Below, in pieces: positions 11,462-18,220 of a stretch of 41,650 bases of DNA. Both the position numbers and the translations under genes were made by a program. Under the pieces are notes generated by a model that was not told the origin of the DNA, did no database searches, and saw nothing but the letters and a program-made list of their open reading frames with translations. The DNA is taken from the NCBI GenBank assembly GCA_012103035.1, contig JAAVLL010000006.1, positions 1 to 41,650 on the forward strand, in the 5' to 3' direction. The stretch is from Brucella oryzae. GTDB lineage: Bacteria > Pseudomonadota > Alphaproteobacteria > Rhizobiales > Rhizobiaceae. Every line of letters begins with the position of its first letter. Position 1 is the stretch's first letter.

Positions 11462-11643
11462 CTTAGATTCAACACTGCGGTTAATGCACAGGTCAATCCC
11501 GCAGGCAATGTTCCCACAACGTTCTTTGAGTTGGCTAAAATCGCAGCTTCGAGCCGACTGGGCCTTGTGGCGTTGCAGGAGTCCTAAAACCTGCAACAGA
11601 TCGGCCGCCCCGGAAAATCAGGCGTTTTCGTGTCGCGTGTCTT

Positions 11644-11683
11644 TGTCGCAAGTGGTAAAACACTTGCGACATGATTTGCGACA
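11644..11683. promoter_or_regulatory. Palindromic recombinase site over the recombinase start (copy A)
   Basis: A perfect inverted repeat TGTCGCAAGTG-gtaaaa-CACTTGCGACA occupies 11644-11671 and ends on the A of the recombinase ATG. A further direct copy of its arm, TTGCGACA, follows at 11676-11683, and TGTCGCGTGTC lies just upstream. Such clustered arms next to a serine recombinase gene look like a res-type binding and autoregulatory site. The same site is at 40799-40838. Confidence 0.65.
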
Positions 11684-12287
11684 GGGGAGCCGTGAGCCGC
11701 CAACCAGATTCCGACGCCGGCCGGGTGTTCATCGGCTATGCCCGCGTCTCGACACGCGGCCAGGACCTCGACGCGCAGCGCGCCGCCCTTGGCGCGGCTG
11801 GCTGCGTCCGTATCTTTGAGGAAAAGGCGTCCGGAGCGAAGCGGGACCGGCCCGAGCTGGCGCGGATGCTCGACCATCTGCGCGCCGGCGACGTGGTGAC
11901 GATCACCAGGCTAGACCGCCTCGCCCGATCGACCGCCGACCTTCTGGCGATCGCGGAGCGGATCAAGGAGGCCGGCGCTGGCCTGCGATCGCTGGCAGAG
12001 CCGTGGGCCGACACGACGACGCCGGCCGGGCGCATGGTGTTGACCGTGTTCGCCGGCATTGCGGATTTCGAGCGCAGCTTGATCGTGGAGCGCACGAGCG
12101 CCGGCCGGATCGCGGCGAAGGCGCGGGGTGTGCGGTTCGGCCCCTCCCTACCCTGTCGGCCGAGCAGATCGCGCACGCCCGCCAGCTCATCCATGACGAC
12201 AAGAAGCCGGTGGCGGAAGTCGCCCGGCTTCTGAAAGTGCATCGCGCCACCCTCTACCGGGCGCTAGATGGTGTGCCAGCGAAGTAA
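11671..12287 (+). CDS. Serine recombinase (resolvase/invertase) (copy A)
   Basis: A resolvase-family site-specific recombinase, about 205 residues. The catalytic serine is Ser27 in IGYARVSTRGQ. The conserved arginine/aspartate block TRLDRLARSTADLL and the helix E region MVLTVFAGIADFERSLIVER follow. The C-terminal helix-turn-helix reads AEVARLLKVHRATLYRALDG. Only one break is seen here, near 12148, so this copy is the better one; copy B has a stop near 41150. The start could be ATG 11671 or GTG 11692 after AGGGGAGC. It probably acts in plasmid multimer resolution or in past transposition of the chr block; its own palindromic site overlaps the start. Confidence 0.87.
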
Positions 12288-12304
12288 AATCGCGGGGAAT
12301 GATT

Positions 12305-12327
12305 ACATGCTTGCAGGCAATCATGTT
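12305..12327. promoter_or_regulatory. Shared CATGC-type intergenic motif, site 1 (copy A)
   Basis: ACATGCTTGCAGGCAATCAT belongs to a family of ACATGCTT/GTAAGCATG-like motifs repeated at 13907, 14648, 15317 and 15700, always between or just upstream of the replication and partition genes. A further shorter palindrome, CTTACTTGTAAG at 12459-12470, directly abuts the start of the RHH gene. They are likely binding sites of one plasmid-encoded regulator or partition protein. Confidence 0.5.
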
Positions 12328-12470
12328 TGCCCTGCCCTCTCCTCTCGGCATCCGACTCGCGCCGAGATAGAGCGCGAAACGCCAGCGAGAGCACTGAACT
12401 GAATCCCGCTATTTCAGCGGCTTGATTCAAGGGCTTGCAGAATCAGACAAATCACCGCTTACTTGTAAGT

Positions 12471-12675
12471 ATGAAGCAAAACACAGAAAAGATCTCGGAA
12501 GGACGTTGCCGCTCATAGGGCGCGGCAGGCGGCCGCCGGTCGTGTGAATACCTACGTTCCGGGTGATCTTGTCGAAGCACTTGATCAGATCAAGGAACGC
12601 CGAGGCGCGCCGGGTCGCGCGCCGCTTATCGAAGAAGCGTTGAGGCTACTTATCGAGAAGGAAACGAGGGCATAA
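12471..12675 (+). CDS. Ribbon-helix-helix DNA-binding protein
   Basis: The true product is 67 residues: ATG at 12471 gives MKQNTEKIRKD, then RVNTYVPGDLVEALDQIKER and the helix PLIEEALRLLIEKETRA before TAA at 12673-12675. The short strand followed by two helices fits the MetJ/Arc/CopG fold. This copy has one extra base at about 12493 (GATCTCGG) that breaks the frame; the second pass through the same site at 41621-41650 reads GATTCGG and restores it. The palindrome CTTACTTGTAAG touching the start codon suggests autoregulation. It lies just upstream of the Rep-like gene, so it may control copy number; that is inference. Confidence 0.75.
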
Positions 12676-12678
12676 CGA

Positions 12679-12713
12679 AAAACCCTCGCCGGTGGCACGG
12701 CAAGGGGTTTTGG
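12679..12713 (+). terminator. Hairpin terminator after the RHH gene
   Basis: AAAACCCTCGCCG and CGGCAAGGGGTTTT pair across a short GTGGCA loop, with an A-run before and a T-run closing the stem. It sits 4 bases after the RHH stop codon and fits an intrinsic terminator that may work in both directions. Confidence 0.65.
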
Positions 12714-12866
12714 ATTTCGAACGGCTAGCTTTGGGGCCAACCACAAACCTGTCCCCAACATAGCTCGTTACCACTAACCCCGCAAGACATGCGTTTTGCG
12801 GGAACAGTGAAATTTTGTCCGTTGTCCAAGCCGTCATGCCCTCCCGAACGGAAGGACGAAGGGCAT

Positions 12867-13725
12867 ATGTTGAGGACGCAAATCGCGGCCGCGATCGGCT
12901 GCGCGCGTGCGAACGCGCTTGATGAAATCATGCGGGAGGTCTGGACGCGCTACAGCGCCGGCCAGCTCTCCGAGGAAGACGCCGGCGCGCTTTCCGCGCT
13001 CGCCCAGGAGCGCCGGGCGGCGTGGCGGGGATCGGGACAGGTTGCGCTTGGCTTGGTCTTCCCTCCCCGGCCGCACGATGCCCGACGCCGGTTCGCCGGC
13101 ACAGCCATTTCAAGGGCCGATCGGAGGGCCGCATATGGCGGCCGACGACGCGCAAGGACGTGCAGGCGATTTTGAAGGCGGCCGAAATCTACAACGAGGC
13201 CGGCTTGCACCAGAAGGGCGAGCGCAGCGGCCCGCTAGGATCGGTGGCGCTGGACGTGCTGCGGCTGTTCGTCAACTTGATCGACTTCCGCACCGGGCGG
13301 CGAGCCGGCAATTACAACGATCATGGACCGCTTGGGCCGCTCACGCGATACGATCGTGCGGGCGCTGAAGAACCTGCGGGCGCATGGTTTCATCGACTGG
13401 CTGCGGCGCTACGAGCCGACAGGGAACGAGGGGCGCGGCCCCAGGTGCAGCAGGCGAGCAACGCCTATCGCCTGTCCCTGCCGGAAAAGGCCCGGCAGTT
13501 CCTGGCCGGTTCGGCAAGGCCCCCGCCTGCGGATCATGGACAGGATCAGCAGGCATGGAGCGAGGCAATCGACGCTTACAGGAAGGCCCTGCCCTCGATG
13601 AGCGGACGCAGCTTGACGCCGGCGACAGCCCGCTAGGTCAGGCTCTTGTGAAGTTGGCAAAGACCTTCATGAAACGTGAGTCCGATAAACAGACTGAATC
13701 CCCTCTAGTTCTATTCTTTATATAA
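12867..13725 (+). CDS. Plasmid helix-turn-helix protein, probable replication initiator
   Basis: From ATG at 12867 (MLRTQIAAAIGCARANALDE) to TAA at 13723-13725, about 285 residues after repair. The frame shifts near 13025, 13100, 13310, 13435 and in the last 200 bases, so no single frame is open. The middle has the segment TTRKDVQAILKAAEIYNEAG and a clear winged helix-turn-helix: IMDRLGRSRDTIVRALKNLR followed by AHGFIDWLRRYEPTG. The tail ends RESDKQTESPLVLFFI. I recognise this as the helix-turn-helix Rep-like protein found on alphaproteobacterial plasmids next to parA. The role in starting replication is likely but not shown by the sequence. It could instead be a transcription regulator. Confidence 0.6.
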
Positions 13726-13777
13726 AAACATAAGCGGTCGCCGCTGTTCGGGCCGCTCACGCGGCCCTGCGGCGGTT

Positions 13778-13801
13778 CCGGCCCGCGCATAGGCGGGCCG
13801 G
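13778..13801. terminator. Perfect GC-rich hairpin downstream of the Rep-like gene
   Basis: CCGGCCCGC-gcatag-GCGGGCCGG is a perfect 9-bp stem with a 6-base loop, about 50 bases after the Rep-like stop. There is no T-run, so it could be a terminator stem or part of an origin structure. A smaller stem GGCCGC-tcac-GCGGCC lies just upstream. The rest of this 250-base gap holds the shared motif at 13907 and a near-palindrome at 13948. Confidence 0.45.
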
Positions 13802-13906
13802 CAAGCGGCACCCTCAGAGCAAAATCCGCAATGCTTGCGCCTGCGGTCACCGTCCTATGGGCTTTCGAGAGGGAGCAAGGGGCAAGGGCTGCGCTCAATA
13901 TGAGAT

Positions 13907-13930
13907 CATGTAAACATGCTTGCATGTAAG
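13907..13930. promoter_or_regulatory. Shared CATGC-type motif, site 2
   Basis: CATGTAAACATGCTTGCATG then TAAG: two overlapping palindromic half-sites, lying about 50 bases upstream of the SprT-like gene. Same motif family as at 12305, 14648, 15317 and 15700. Confidence 0.55.
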
Positions 13931-13947
13931 CGCAAATTGTGCGATTG

Positions 13948-13965
13948 TTGTTTCGTACGATACAA
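13948..13965. promoter_or_regulatory. Near-palindrome upstream of the SprT-like gene
   Basis: TTGTTTCGTACGATACAA is a palindrome apart from one mismatched pair. It lies 11 bases before the ATG of the SprT-like gene, overlapping the likely promoter or leader, and could be an operator. Confidence 0.35.
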
Positions 13966-13976
13966 AAGAGGCCGCC

Positions 13977-14631
13977 ATGTCCCCGCCAATCCGACCGCGA
14001 AGACCTATGCTGCGCTGAATCGGGCGTTCGATTTCTTCAATGACCGGCTTTTGGCGGCGAGCTGCCGCCCTGCCTCGTGACCTTGCAGCGGAAGAACAAA
14101 GCCTATGGCTATTTCGCTGGCGGCCGGTTCGGATCGAAGGACGGCGCGGAGATCACCGACGAAATCGCGTTGAACCCGTCGCACTTCAAGAGCCGGACGG
14201 ACGAGCAGAGCCTTTCCACCCTCGCCCATGAGATGGCGCACCTTTGGGAGCACCATTTCGGGAAGCCCTCGCGGAACGGCTACCACAACAAGGAATGGGC
14301 GGCGAAGATGCACGCGATCGGCCTGCACCCTTCCGACACCGGCCGACCTGGCGGGAAGGAAATAGGCCAGTCATGCAGCCATTACATCATCGAGGCCGGC
14401 CCCTACGCCCGTGCTTTTGCGGAGCTGGCCGCTCAACCTGACTTTTCAGCCCTCTATGTCGAGCTTTGGGACGACGCCGACGCCCGGAAGAAGCGCAAGG
14501 CGAAGTCGGCCAGCAAAACCCGCTACACATGCCCGAACTGCGAGCTTCACGCCTGGGCGAAGCCGGGCGCGCGCTTGGTTTGCGGGGAGTGCGACGAGCC
14601 TATGGCGGCCGAGGACGGCGACGACGATTAA
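13977..14631 (+). CDS. SprT-like zinc metalloprotease-fold protein
   Basis: From ATG at 13977 to TAA at 14629-14631, about 218 residues. The first 30 codons are frameshifted (near 13990 and 14055); from 14077 the frame is open. The product begins with an ALNRAFDFFNDRL segment, then LVTLQRKNKAYGYFAGGRF, and has the zinc site STLAHEMAHLWEHHFG (HExxH plus a downstream His). The SNG-type segment RNGYHNKEWAAKMHAIGL follows, and a C-terminal zinc ribbon (CPNCELHAW ... LVCGEC) ends the protein. This matches the SprT-like domain family common on alphaproteobacterial plasmids beside parA. The substrate is unknown; related SprT/Spartan proteins act on DNA-protein crosslinks, so a role with the relaxase or Rep complexes can only be guessed. 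Confidence 0.85.
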
Positions 14632-14647
14632 CCGCCCATAAACATAA

Positions 14648-14680
14648 ACATGCTTACATGCTTGCGAGAAAGCATGTAGG
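14648..14680. promoter_or_regulatory. Shared CATGC-type motif, site 3 (parA operator)
   Basis: Three half-sites in a row, ACATGCTTACATGCTTGCGA then GAAAGCATGTAGG, lie 25 to 57 bases before the parA start. This is the densest cluster of the motif family. Position directly before parA fits an operator, and possibly the centromere, bound by the small RHH partner encoded after parA. Confidence 0.6.
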
Positions 14681-14704
14681 TTTCCTGCATGAAAGGATGA
14701 AACC

Positions 14705-15358
14705 ATGATTACAGTAGCGTTCTGCACGCAAAAGGGCGGGACCGGCAAGACAACGATCGCGACGGCGCTTGCGGTCGCGGCGCATCAGGCCGGGAAGAAA
14801 TCCGCCTTGCTCGACCTCGACCCTCAGACGAACGCCGTCAACTGGTTTGACCGGCGAGAAGGCGATGGCCCTGACGTTGCCTCGATCCAGCCCGGCGCTA
14901 TCCCGCGCTCGGACGCCTATCGCGGCCTTGGCATGGATTGGGTGTTCATTGATACGCCCGGCAAGATGGACAGCGCCTCGACCGAGGCGGCCAAGCACGC
15001 CGACATGGTGTTGATCCCGACCCAAGCGCAGATATTTGCGATCGACACCTTGGAGCCTCTAAAGCGGCTGCTCGACATGGCCGGCAACCCCCGGCCTTTG
15101 TGGTGCTAAATCTCGTGCATCCGAACGCCGGGGGTAGGGCGGCCGACGACGCCGCCGCGATCACAGAGCGTTTCAACGTGCCGGTCGCGCCCATCCATCT
15201 GTCGCGCCTGAAAGCCTACGAGGATGCGCCGGCCTGGGGCAGACGCCGCAAGAGCTGGAACCGCAAGGACGTGCCGCCCAAAAGTCGCCGGCCTGTTTAG
15301 CTTCCTTTCAGAGCAGGCAAGCATGATTACAGGTAAGCATGAAAGGATGAAAGCATGA
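14705..15358 (+). CDS. parA: ParA-type partition ATPase
   Basis: From ATG at 14705 to TGA at 15356-15358, about 217 residues. The deviant Walker A motif is CTQKGGTGKTTIATALA near the N-terminus. LLDLDPQTNAVNWFDRRE and WVFIDTPGKMDSASTEAAKH are the Walker A' and Walker B regions, and VLIPTQAQIFAIDTLEPL follows. The lack of an N-terminal DNA-binding domain makes it a small (type Ib-like or VirC1-like) ParA. A missing C near 15092 and two indels near 15238 and 15285 break the frame; repaired, the tail reads APAWGQTPQELEPQGRAA and ends SMITGKHERMKA. Its stop overlaps the ATG of the next gene (ATGA), so the two are coupled. It should move or position plasmid copies for segregation. Confidence 0.88.
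15317..15349. promoter_or_regulatory. Shared CATGC-type motif, site 4 (within the end of parA)
   Basis: GCAAGCATGATTACAGGTAA then GCATGAAAGGATG overlaps the last codons of parA just before the RHH partner gene. The sequence GCATGAAAGGATGAAA is also found directly upstream of parA (14688-14703), so both genes share the same leader. Confidence 0.5.
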
Positions 15359-15692
15359 GCCGCAAGCCTTCCCTTCTGGCGACCGCGATCAAGACGGCGG
15401 AGTCGCCGGCGGCCGAGCCAGCAGCTCCCGCCCCTTTCGACACGCCGACCGAGCTGAAGCGGTCGGCTCGCGGCCAGCAGTCGGCCGGAACCTACGTTCC
15501 GCCGTCGCGGGCGAACAAAACGCCAAAACGCATCACCTGCCGCCGGCCTATTGGGAGACGCTGGAAGAACTCAGCTTCCGAACGCGCGACGACAAAGGCA
15601 AGCGGGTTACGCAGGAGCGGCTTGTGGCCGAGGCGCTGAACCTGCTTTTCGCGAAATACAATTTTCCGGTCGTTCGAGAGGATGGGGAATAG
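15355..15692 (+). CDS. Small RHH-type partner of ParA
   Basis: From ATG at 15355, overlapping the parA stop, to TAG at 15690-15692; about 112 residues. The N-terminal half is basic and Ala/Pro-rich (MSRKPSLLATAIKTAESPAA ... AGTYVPPSRANK). After a missing base near 15527 the C-terminal half reads AYWETLEELSFRTRDDKGK and VTQERLVAEALNLLFAKYN, a strand and two helices like ParG/CopG-type proteins. By position it is the centromere-binding partner of ParA. It shares a TYVP strand with the RHH protein at 12471, so both may bind related sites. Confidence 0.7.
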
Positions 15693-15699
15693 CGGGCAA

Positions 15700-15724
15700 A
15701 CATGCGTACAGGTAAGCATGTAAC
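15700..15724. promoter_or_regulatory. Shared CATGC-type motif, site 5
   Basis: ACATGCGTACAGGTAAGCAT then GTAAC lies just after the RHH partner gene. It contains the same CAGGTAAGCATG core as site 4. With the other sites it brackets the par locus. Confidence 0.5.
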
Positions 15725-15780
15725 CATCCGCCCCGGCCGAGCGGGCCGGCCGGGGCTACCGCCGAGCTAGTAGGCGCTTG

Positions 15781-15807
15781 AAACTATAACAATATGCACT
15801 ATAGTTT
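15781..15807. promoter_or_regulatory. Operator-like inverted repeat before the toxin gene
   Basis: AAACTATA and TATAGTTT form an 8-bp inverted repeat around an 11-base spacer; a further GGTGCTATAG follows at 15810-15819. It lies 23 bases before the toxin start and next to the GGAGG ribosome-binding site, as expected for an autoregulated toxin-antitoxin promoter. Confidence 0.5.
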
Positions 15808-15829
15808 ATGGTGCTATAGCGGAGGTTCC

Positions 15830-16211
15830 GTGCGGATTTTCTTGACCAGAGGCGTTATGCGGTTCGCCCGCCGGCAACGCATTGCCGACGCCAGCTTGAG
15901 CGAGGCTATCGAGCGGGCCGAGCGTGGCACTATCGACGCCGATCTTGGCGGCGGCCTCATCAAGCAGCGCGTGGCGCGGCCTGGTCAGGGCGCTCCGGCG
16001 GGTATCGGATGATCGTCGCCTATCGGGCGGCCGGGCGCGCGTGTTTCTGTATGCGTTCGCCAAGAGCGACCGCGATAACATTGACGATGACGAGTTGGCG
16101 GCCCTGCGCACGATCGGGGCGAACTGGCTTGCAGCGTCGGCCGAGCTGGTCGGGCAAGCCATTGAGGACGGAGATTTGAAGGAGATCGAGCATGACGACG
16201 ACGAAGCCTAG
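15830..16211 (+). CDS. RelE-type toxin of a type II toxin-antitoxin pair
   Basis: I chose GTG at 15830 because GGAGG lies five bases upstream; an ATG at 15794 would add 12 unrelated residues. After adding one base lost near 15986, the product is about 126 residues: RFARRQRIADASLSEAIERA, then DADLGGGLIKQRVARPGQG and SGGYRMIVAYRAAGRARVFL, then FAKSDRDNIDDDELAALR. This matches the RelE-like family of PF06296, presumed to act on mRNA at the ribosome. It ends TAG at 16209-16211, overlapping the antitoxin start. The order toxin first, antitoxin second is that of higBA-like pairs. It should stabilise the plasmid by post-segregational killing. Confidence 0.85.
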
Positions 16212-16518
16212 CCGCCTTGTCCGCGAGATCGCGGAAATGGCGGACGCACAGCGCCGCCTTGGGATCATGGACGAGGCGACCTATGAGAAGATCACGGCGC
16301 GGCACCTTGGAGAAAATCTTGCCGACTGAAACGCCAATGACCGGCGCGGAGGTGCGGGCCGTGCGCGAGCGGCGCACCTCAGCCAAGCCGCGTTCGGCCG
16401 CTATCTCAATGTGACGCCCGGCTATGTGTCGCAGCAGCGCGGCGAGGCGCAGGCCAAAGGGCCGGCTCTGGCCTTGTTGAACGTGATCCGGCGGCGGGGC
16501 ATCGAGGCGCTGCACTAA
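16192..16518 (+). CDS. XRE-family HTH antitoxin
   Basis: ATG at 16192 overlaps the toxin's last codons. The first 45 residues (MTTTKPSRLVREIAEMADAQ ... ITARHLGENLAD) are open, then one or two indels near 16325 and 16368 cause a false stop. The rest reads TGAEVRAVRERAHLSQAAFG, then YLNVTPGYVSQ and ERGEAQAKGPALALLNVI to TAA at 16516-16518, a classic HTH_3 domain. Total about 108 residues. It should neutralise the RelE-type toxin and repress the promoter at 15781. Confidence 0.83.
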
Positions 16519-16608
16519 CCCTACGGGCCAATATGATAAGAGCTGGCCGGCCGGGGCAGGGCGCAGGACGCGGCGATAGCCGCGCCGGCGAGGCGAACGC
16601 ACTCCCAT

Positions 16609-17563
16609 CTAGTGCCGTAGTGAGCCGGAGGGCCGCCAGTAACAAAGCCCCGGTGCGTCAGCACCGGGACCGTCGAGCCGGCCGGCGCAGATCGGGGCGA
16701 CGGCCTCTTGCAGCGCCGTCACACGGTCGACCAGCCAGGTCAATTCCTCGCCGGTGATTTCATAGGCCGGGAATAGCGCGCGCCGACATAGGCGCGATCG
16801 AGGCGGGTAAAGCAGCGCTTGGCGAAACGGGTATCGCGCGGCCACAGGGCGATGAGCTGCGGCGCAAGCCGCTCCGCATGGGAGCGCAGGAAAGTCAGCT
16901 TGTGCGATTTGGGGCTGTAGAGCGCCAGGACGAGCAGGACACAATGATAGAATCCTTCGCTCGCCTGGTGCAGAAGGAACGCGGCCTGCCTGCCGTGTCC
17001 GTCTTGTAGGGCACGCTTAGCCAGGTCGAGGAAGACGCTGGCATTCGGAAACCAATGCTCGTAATGCCGTCTCGCTTCGGCGCGGGCTTCCTCCGGCGCG
17101 AGGTTCACGGGGAGGCGAGGGGTGGCCGGGAGCCTCATAGAGCACGATTCCGTCGCGGGCTATGTCCACGAAGAAGGGCCGGCCGCGCTAAGCTGGTCGT
17201 TCACGTCCATGATGGCGTGCACGATGAAGTTAACCGGCGTTGCCAGGTGCTTTGTCACGGTCAGCTCAGCCTAGAACCGTTCAGCGGCCTTTTCCCAGGC
17301 TTCATGTTGCTCCGCAAAGCTGTCGTAGTTGACGACGACGAGCACGTCATAGTCGGAGCGATAGTCGCTCTTGCGATCCTCGACCCAATCGCCGCGCGCA
17401 TAGGAGCCGAACAGGATCAGCTTGAGGATGCGGCCGCGCTTGCCCTTCATGGAAGCTTGGTTTTCAGGGCATCGTCAAATTCATCGAACAGGATCGCGGC
17501 GACCCGTTCCAGCTCGCGGCGCTTCCTGTCGGGCAGATGGGCGAGGCGTTCAGGGAGCGTCAT
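16609..17563 (-). CDS. Nucleotidyltransferase-HEPN fusion protein
   Basis: Leftward from ATG at 17563 (MTLPERLAHLPDRKRRELER) to TAG at 16609-16611; about 315 residues. The N-terminal MNT domain shows ILFGSYARGDWVEDR and SDYDVLVVVN, the GSxxxG and DxD motifs of pol-beta type nucleotidyltransferases. The C-terminal HEPN domain shows RRHYEHWFPNASVFLDLAKR and RQAAFLLHQASEGFYHCVLL, with an R-x6-H signature. The frame breaks near 17450, 17275, 17190, 17120 and 16785. Separate MNT and HEPN genes form toxin-antitoxin pairs in which the MNT protein modifies the HEPN RNase; here both are one chain. A self-regulated toxin or a modifying enzyme are both possible. The start follows directly on the traG remnant, in the same frame. 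Confidence 0.78.
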
Positions 17564-17770
17564 ACAGCCCCGGAACTCGGAATCGGCGTAATAGGCCAGC
17601 TTGCCGGCGACGATCGGCCGTTGTCCGGCCAGGAACAGCAATTCGATGTTCTGTGGCATGTTGCGAACCTCATCCGGGGTCAGCAGCGGCCGGGCCGTGT
17701 GTTGCTCGCCGTAGGTGATTCCGGTCTGTTCGGCATCGAGCGCCCGGCTCATGGTCCGGACCTGACTCAT
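17564..17770 (-). pseudogene. traG: TraG/VirD4 coupling protein, C-terminal remnant
   Basis: The peptide VRTMSRALDAEQTGITYGEQ, then LLTPDEVRNMPQNIELLFLA and VAGKLAYYADSEFRG is the C-terminal end of the TraG/VirD4 type coupling ATPase, which is normally over 600 residues. The nucleotide-binding and membrane parts are absent. It begins at ATG 17770, overlapping the end of traD, so a deletion has removed almost all of traG. It continues in frame into the nucleotidyltransferase-HEPN gene (SEFRGCMTLPERL), marking a recombination junction near 17566. Without it, transfer needs a coupling protein from a helper element. Confidence 0.75.
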
Positions 17771-18071
17771 GAAGCGGCCCCTCGTTGCTCCCTGCGCTTG
17801 GCGCGTGCGGGGCTTTGCCGAGCAGATCGGCAAACAGTTCCTTGTCGCCGTCGCGCGTCAGGAAGTCGGGCAGCTCGCGGCGCAACCAGTCACCGAGCCG
17901 CTTGGTGAAATCGGGATCGTTGGAGTTTTCGAGTCGATGCAGAACGAGCGCGCCGAGCAGCACCTTGCGGCGCGTGTCGTTCGCGCGCTCCTGTTTGCCG
18001 AGCCTCGCTTTGAGGCTGGCGCGCTGCGCGTCCAGTTCGGCCAGCCGCTGTTCGATCGTCTTGCGCGCCAT
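17767..18071 (-). CDS. traD: Conjugal transfer protein TraD (Ti type)
   Basis: Leftward from ATG at 18071: MARKTIEQRLAELDAQRASL, then VLLGALVLHRLENSNDPDFT, then GDWLRRELPDFLTRDGDKEL. This is the small TraD family of Ti-like transfer systems, usually 70-110 residues, thought to help the relaxase at oriT. After one indel near 17815 the likely end is RREQRGAAS with TGA at 17767-17769, overlapping the ATG of the traG remnant. Its C-terminus is the least certain part. Before the mercury transposon landed, it lay just downstream of the NYN gene (13 bases after its stop). Confidence 0.83.
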
Positions 18072-18083
18072 GTGTCGCTTCCT

Positions 18084-18177
18084 CTATTTCGCGGGACGGG
18101 TGGTAGCCTTATTCTTGAGGCGAACCATGATGATTTTGGGTTGTCGCCAATGCGCTCGACCTCGACAATGCCAGATG
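18084..18177 (-). pseudogene. NYN/LOTUS-domain gene, 3' tail cut off by the transposon
   Basis: Directly outside the left transposon end the minus strand codes for GIVEVERIGDNPK, then after one missing base IIMVRLKNKATTRPAK and TAG at 18084-18086. Joined to the fragment ending LSELVEASG at 29845 this gives an uninterrupted LOTUS/OST-HTH domain. It shows that the transposon inserted in this gene and fixes the insertion point at codon level. The tail alone has no start and is not expected to be made. Confidence 0.85.
18173..18177. repeat. Target site duplication AGATG, left copy
   Basis: AGATG here and AGATG at 29845-29849 flank the transposon. On the left the last G is shared with the GGGG of the inverted repeat, which is explained if a run of five Gs was read as four. 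Five-base duplications are usual for Tn3-family elements. Confidence 0.65.
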
Positions 18178-18214
18178 GGGTCGGTTCCGGTATGGGGCGA
18201 AATGACACCCTAAG
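18177..18214 (+). repeat. Left terminal inverted repeat (38 bp)
   Basis: Begins GGGGTCGGTTCCGG and ends AATGACACCCTAAG. It differs from the right end only in a few central bases (TATGGGGCGA against CTGGGGGCGG). It stops 6 bases before the merR stop codon. Confidence 0.9.
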
Positions 18215-18220
18215 CGCCCG

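Larger units (their letters stand above)
1..12501. repeat. Terminal overlap, copy A (same DNA as 29172-41650)
   Basis: This stretch is collinear with 29172-41650 over its whole length, with identical gene order and near-identical bases. The differences are mostly single or few-base insertions and deletions, and copy A is 22 bases longer overall. It begins inside tnpA and ends inside a small ribbon-helix-helix gene, so neither edge is a biological boundary. Such an overlap is expected when a circular molecule is assembled as an untrimmed linear contig. Copy A is the poorer copy over its first few kilobases, but several genes (chrB C-domain gene, small exported protein, resolvase) read better here than in copy B. 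Confidence 0.95.

Noticed and set aside
12301..15724. CRISPR array from the repeated CATGC motif
   Set aside because: Sites are few, far apart, variable in length and palindromic, and there are no regular spacers or cas genes.
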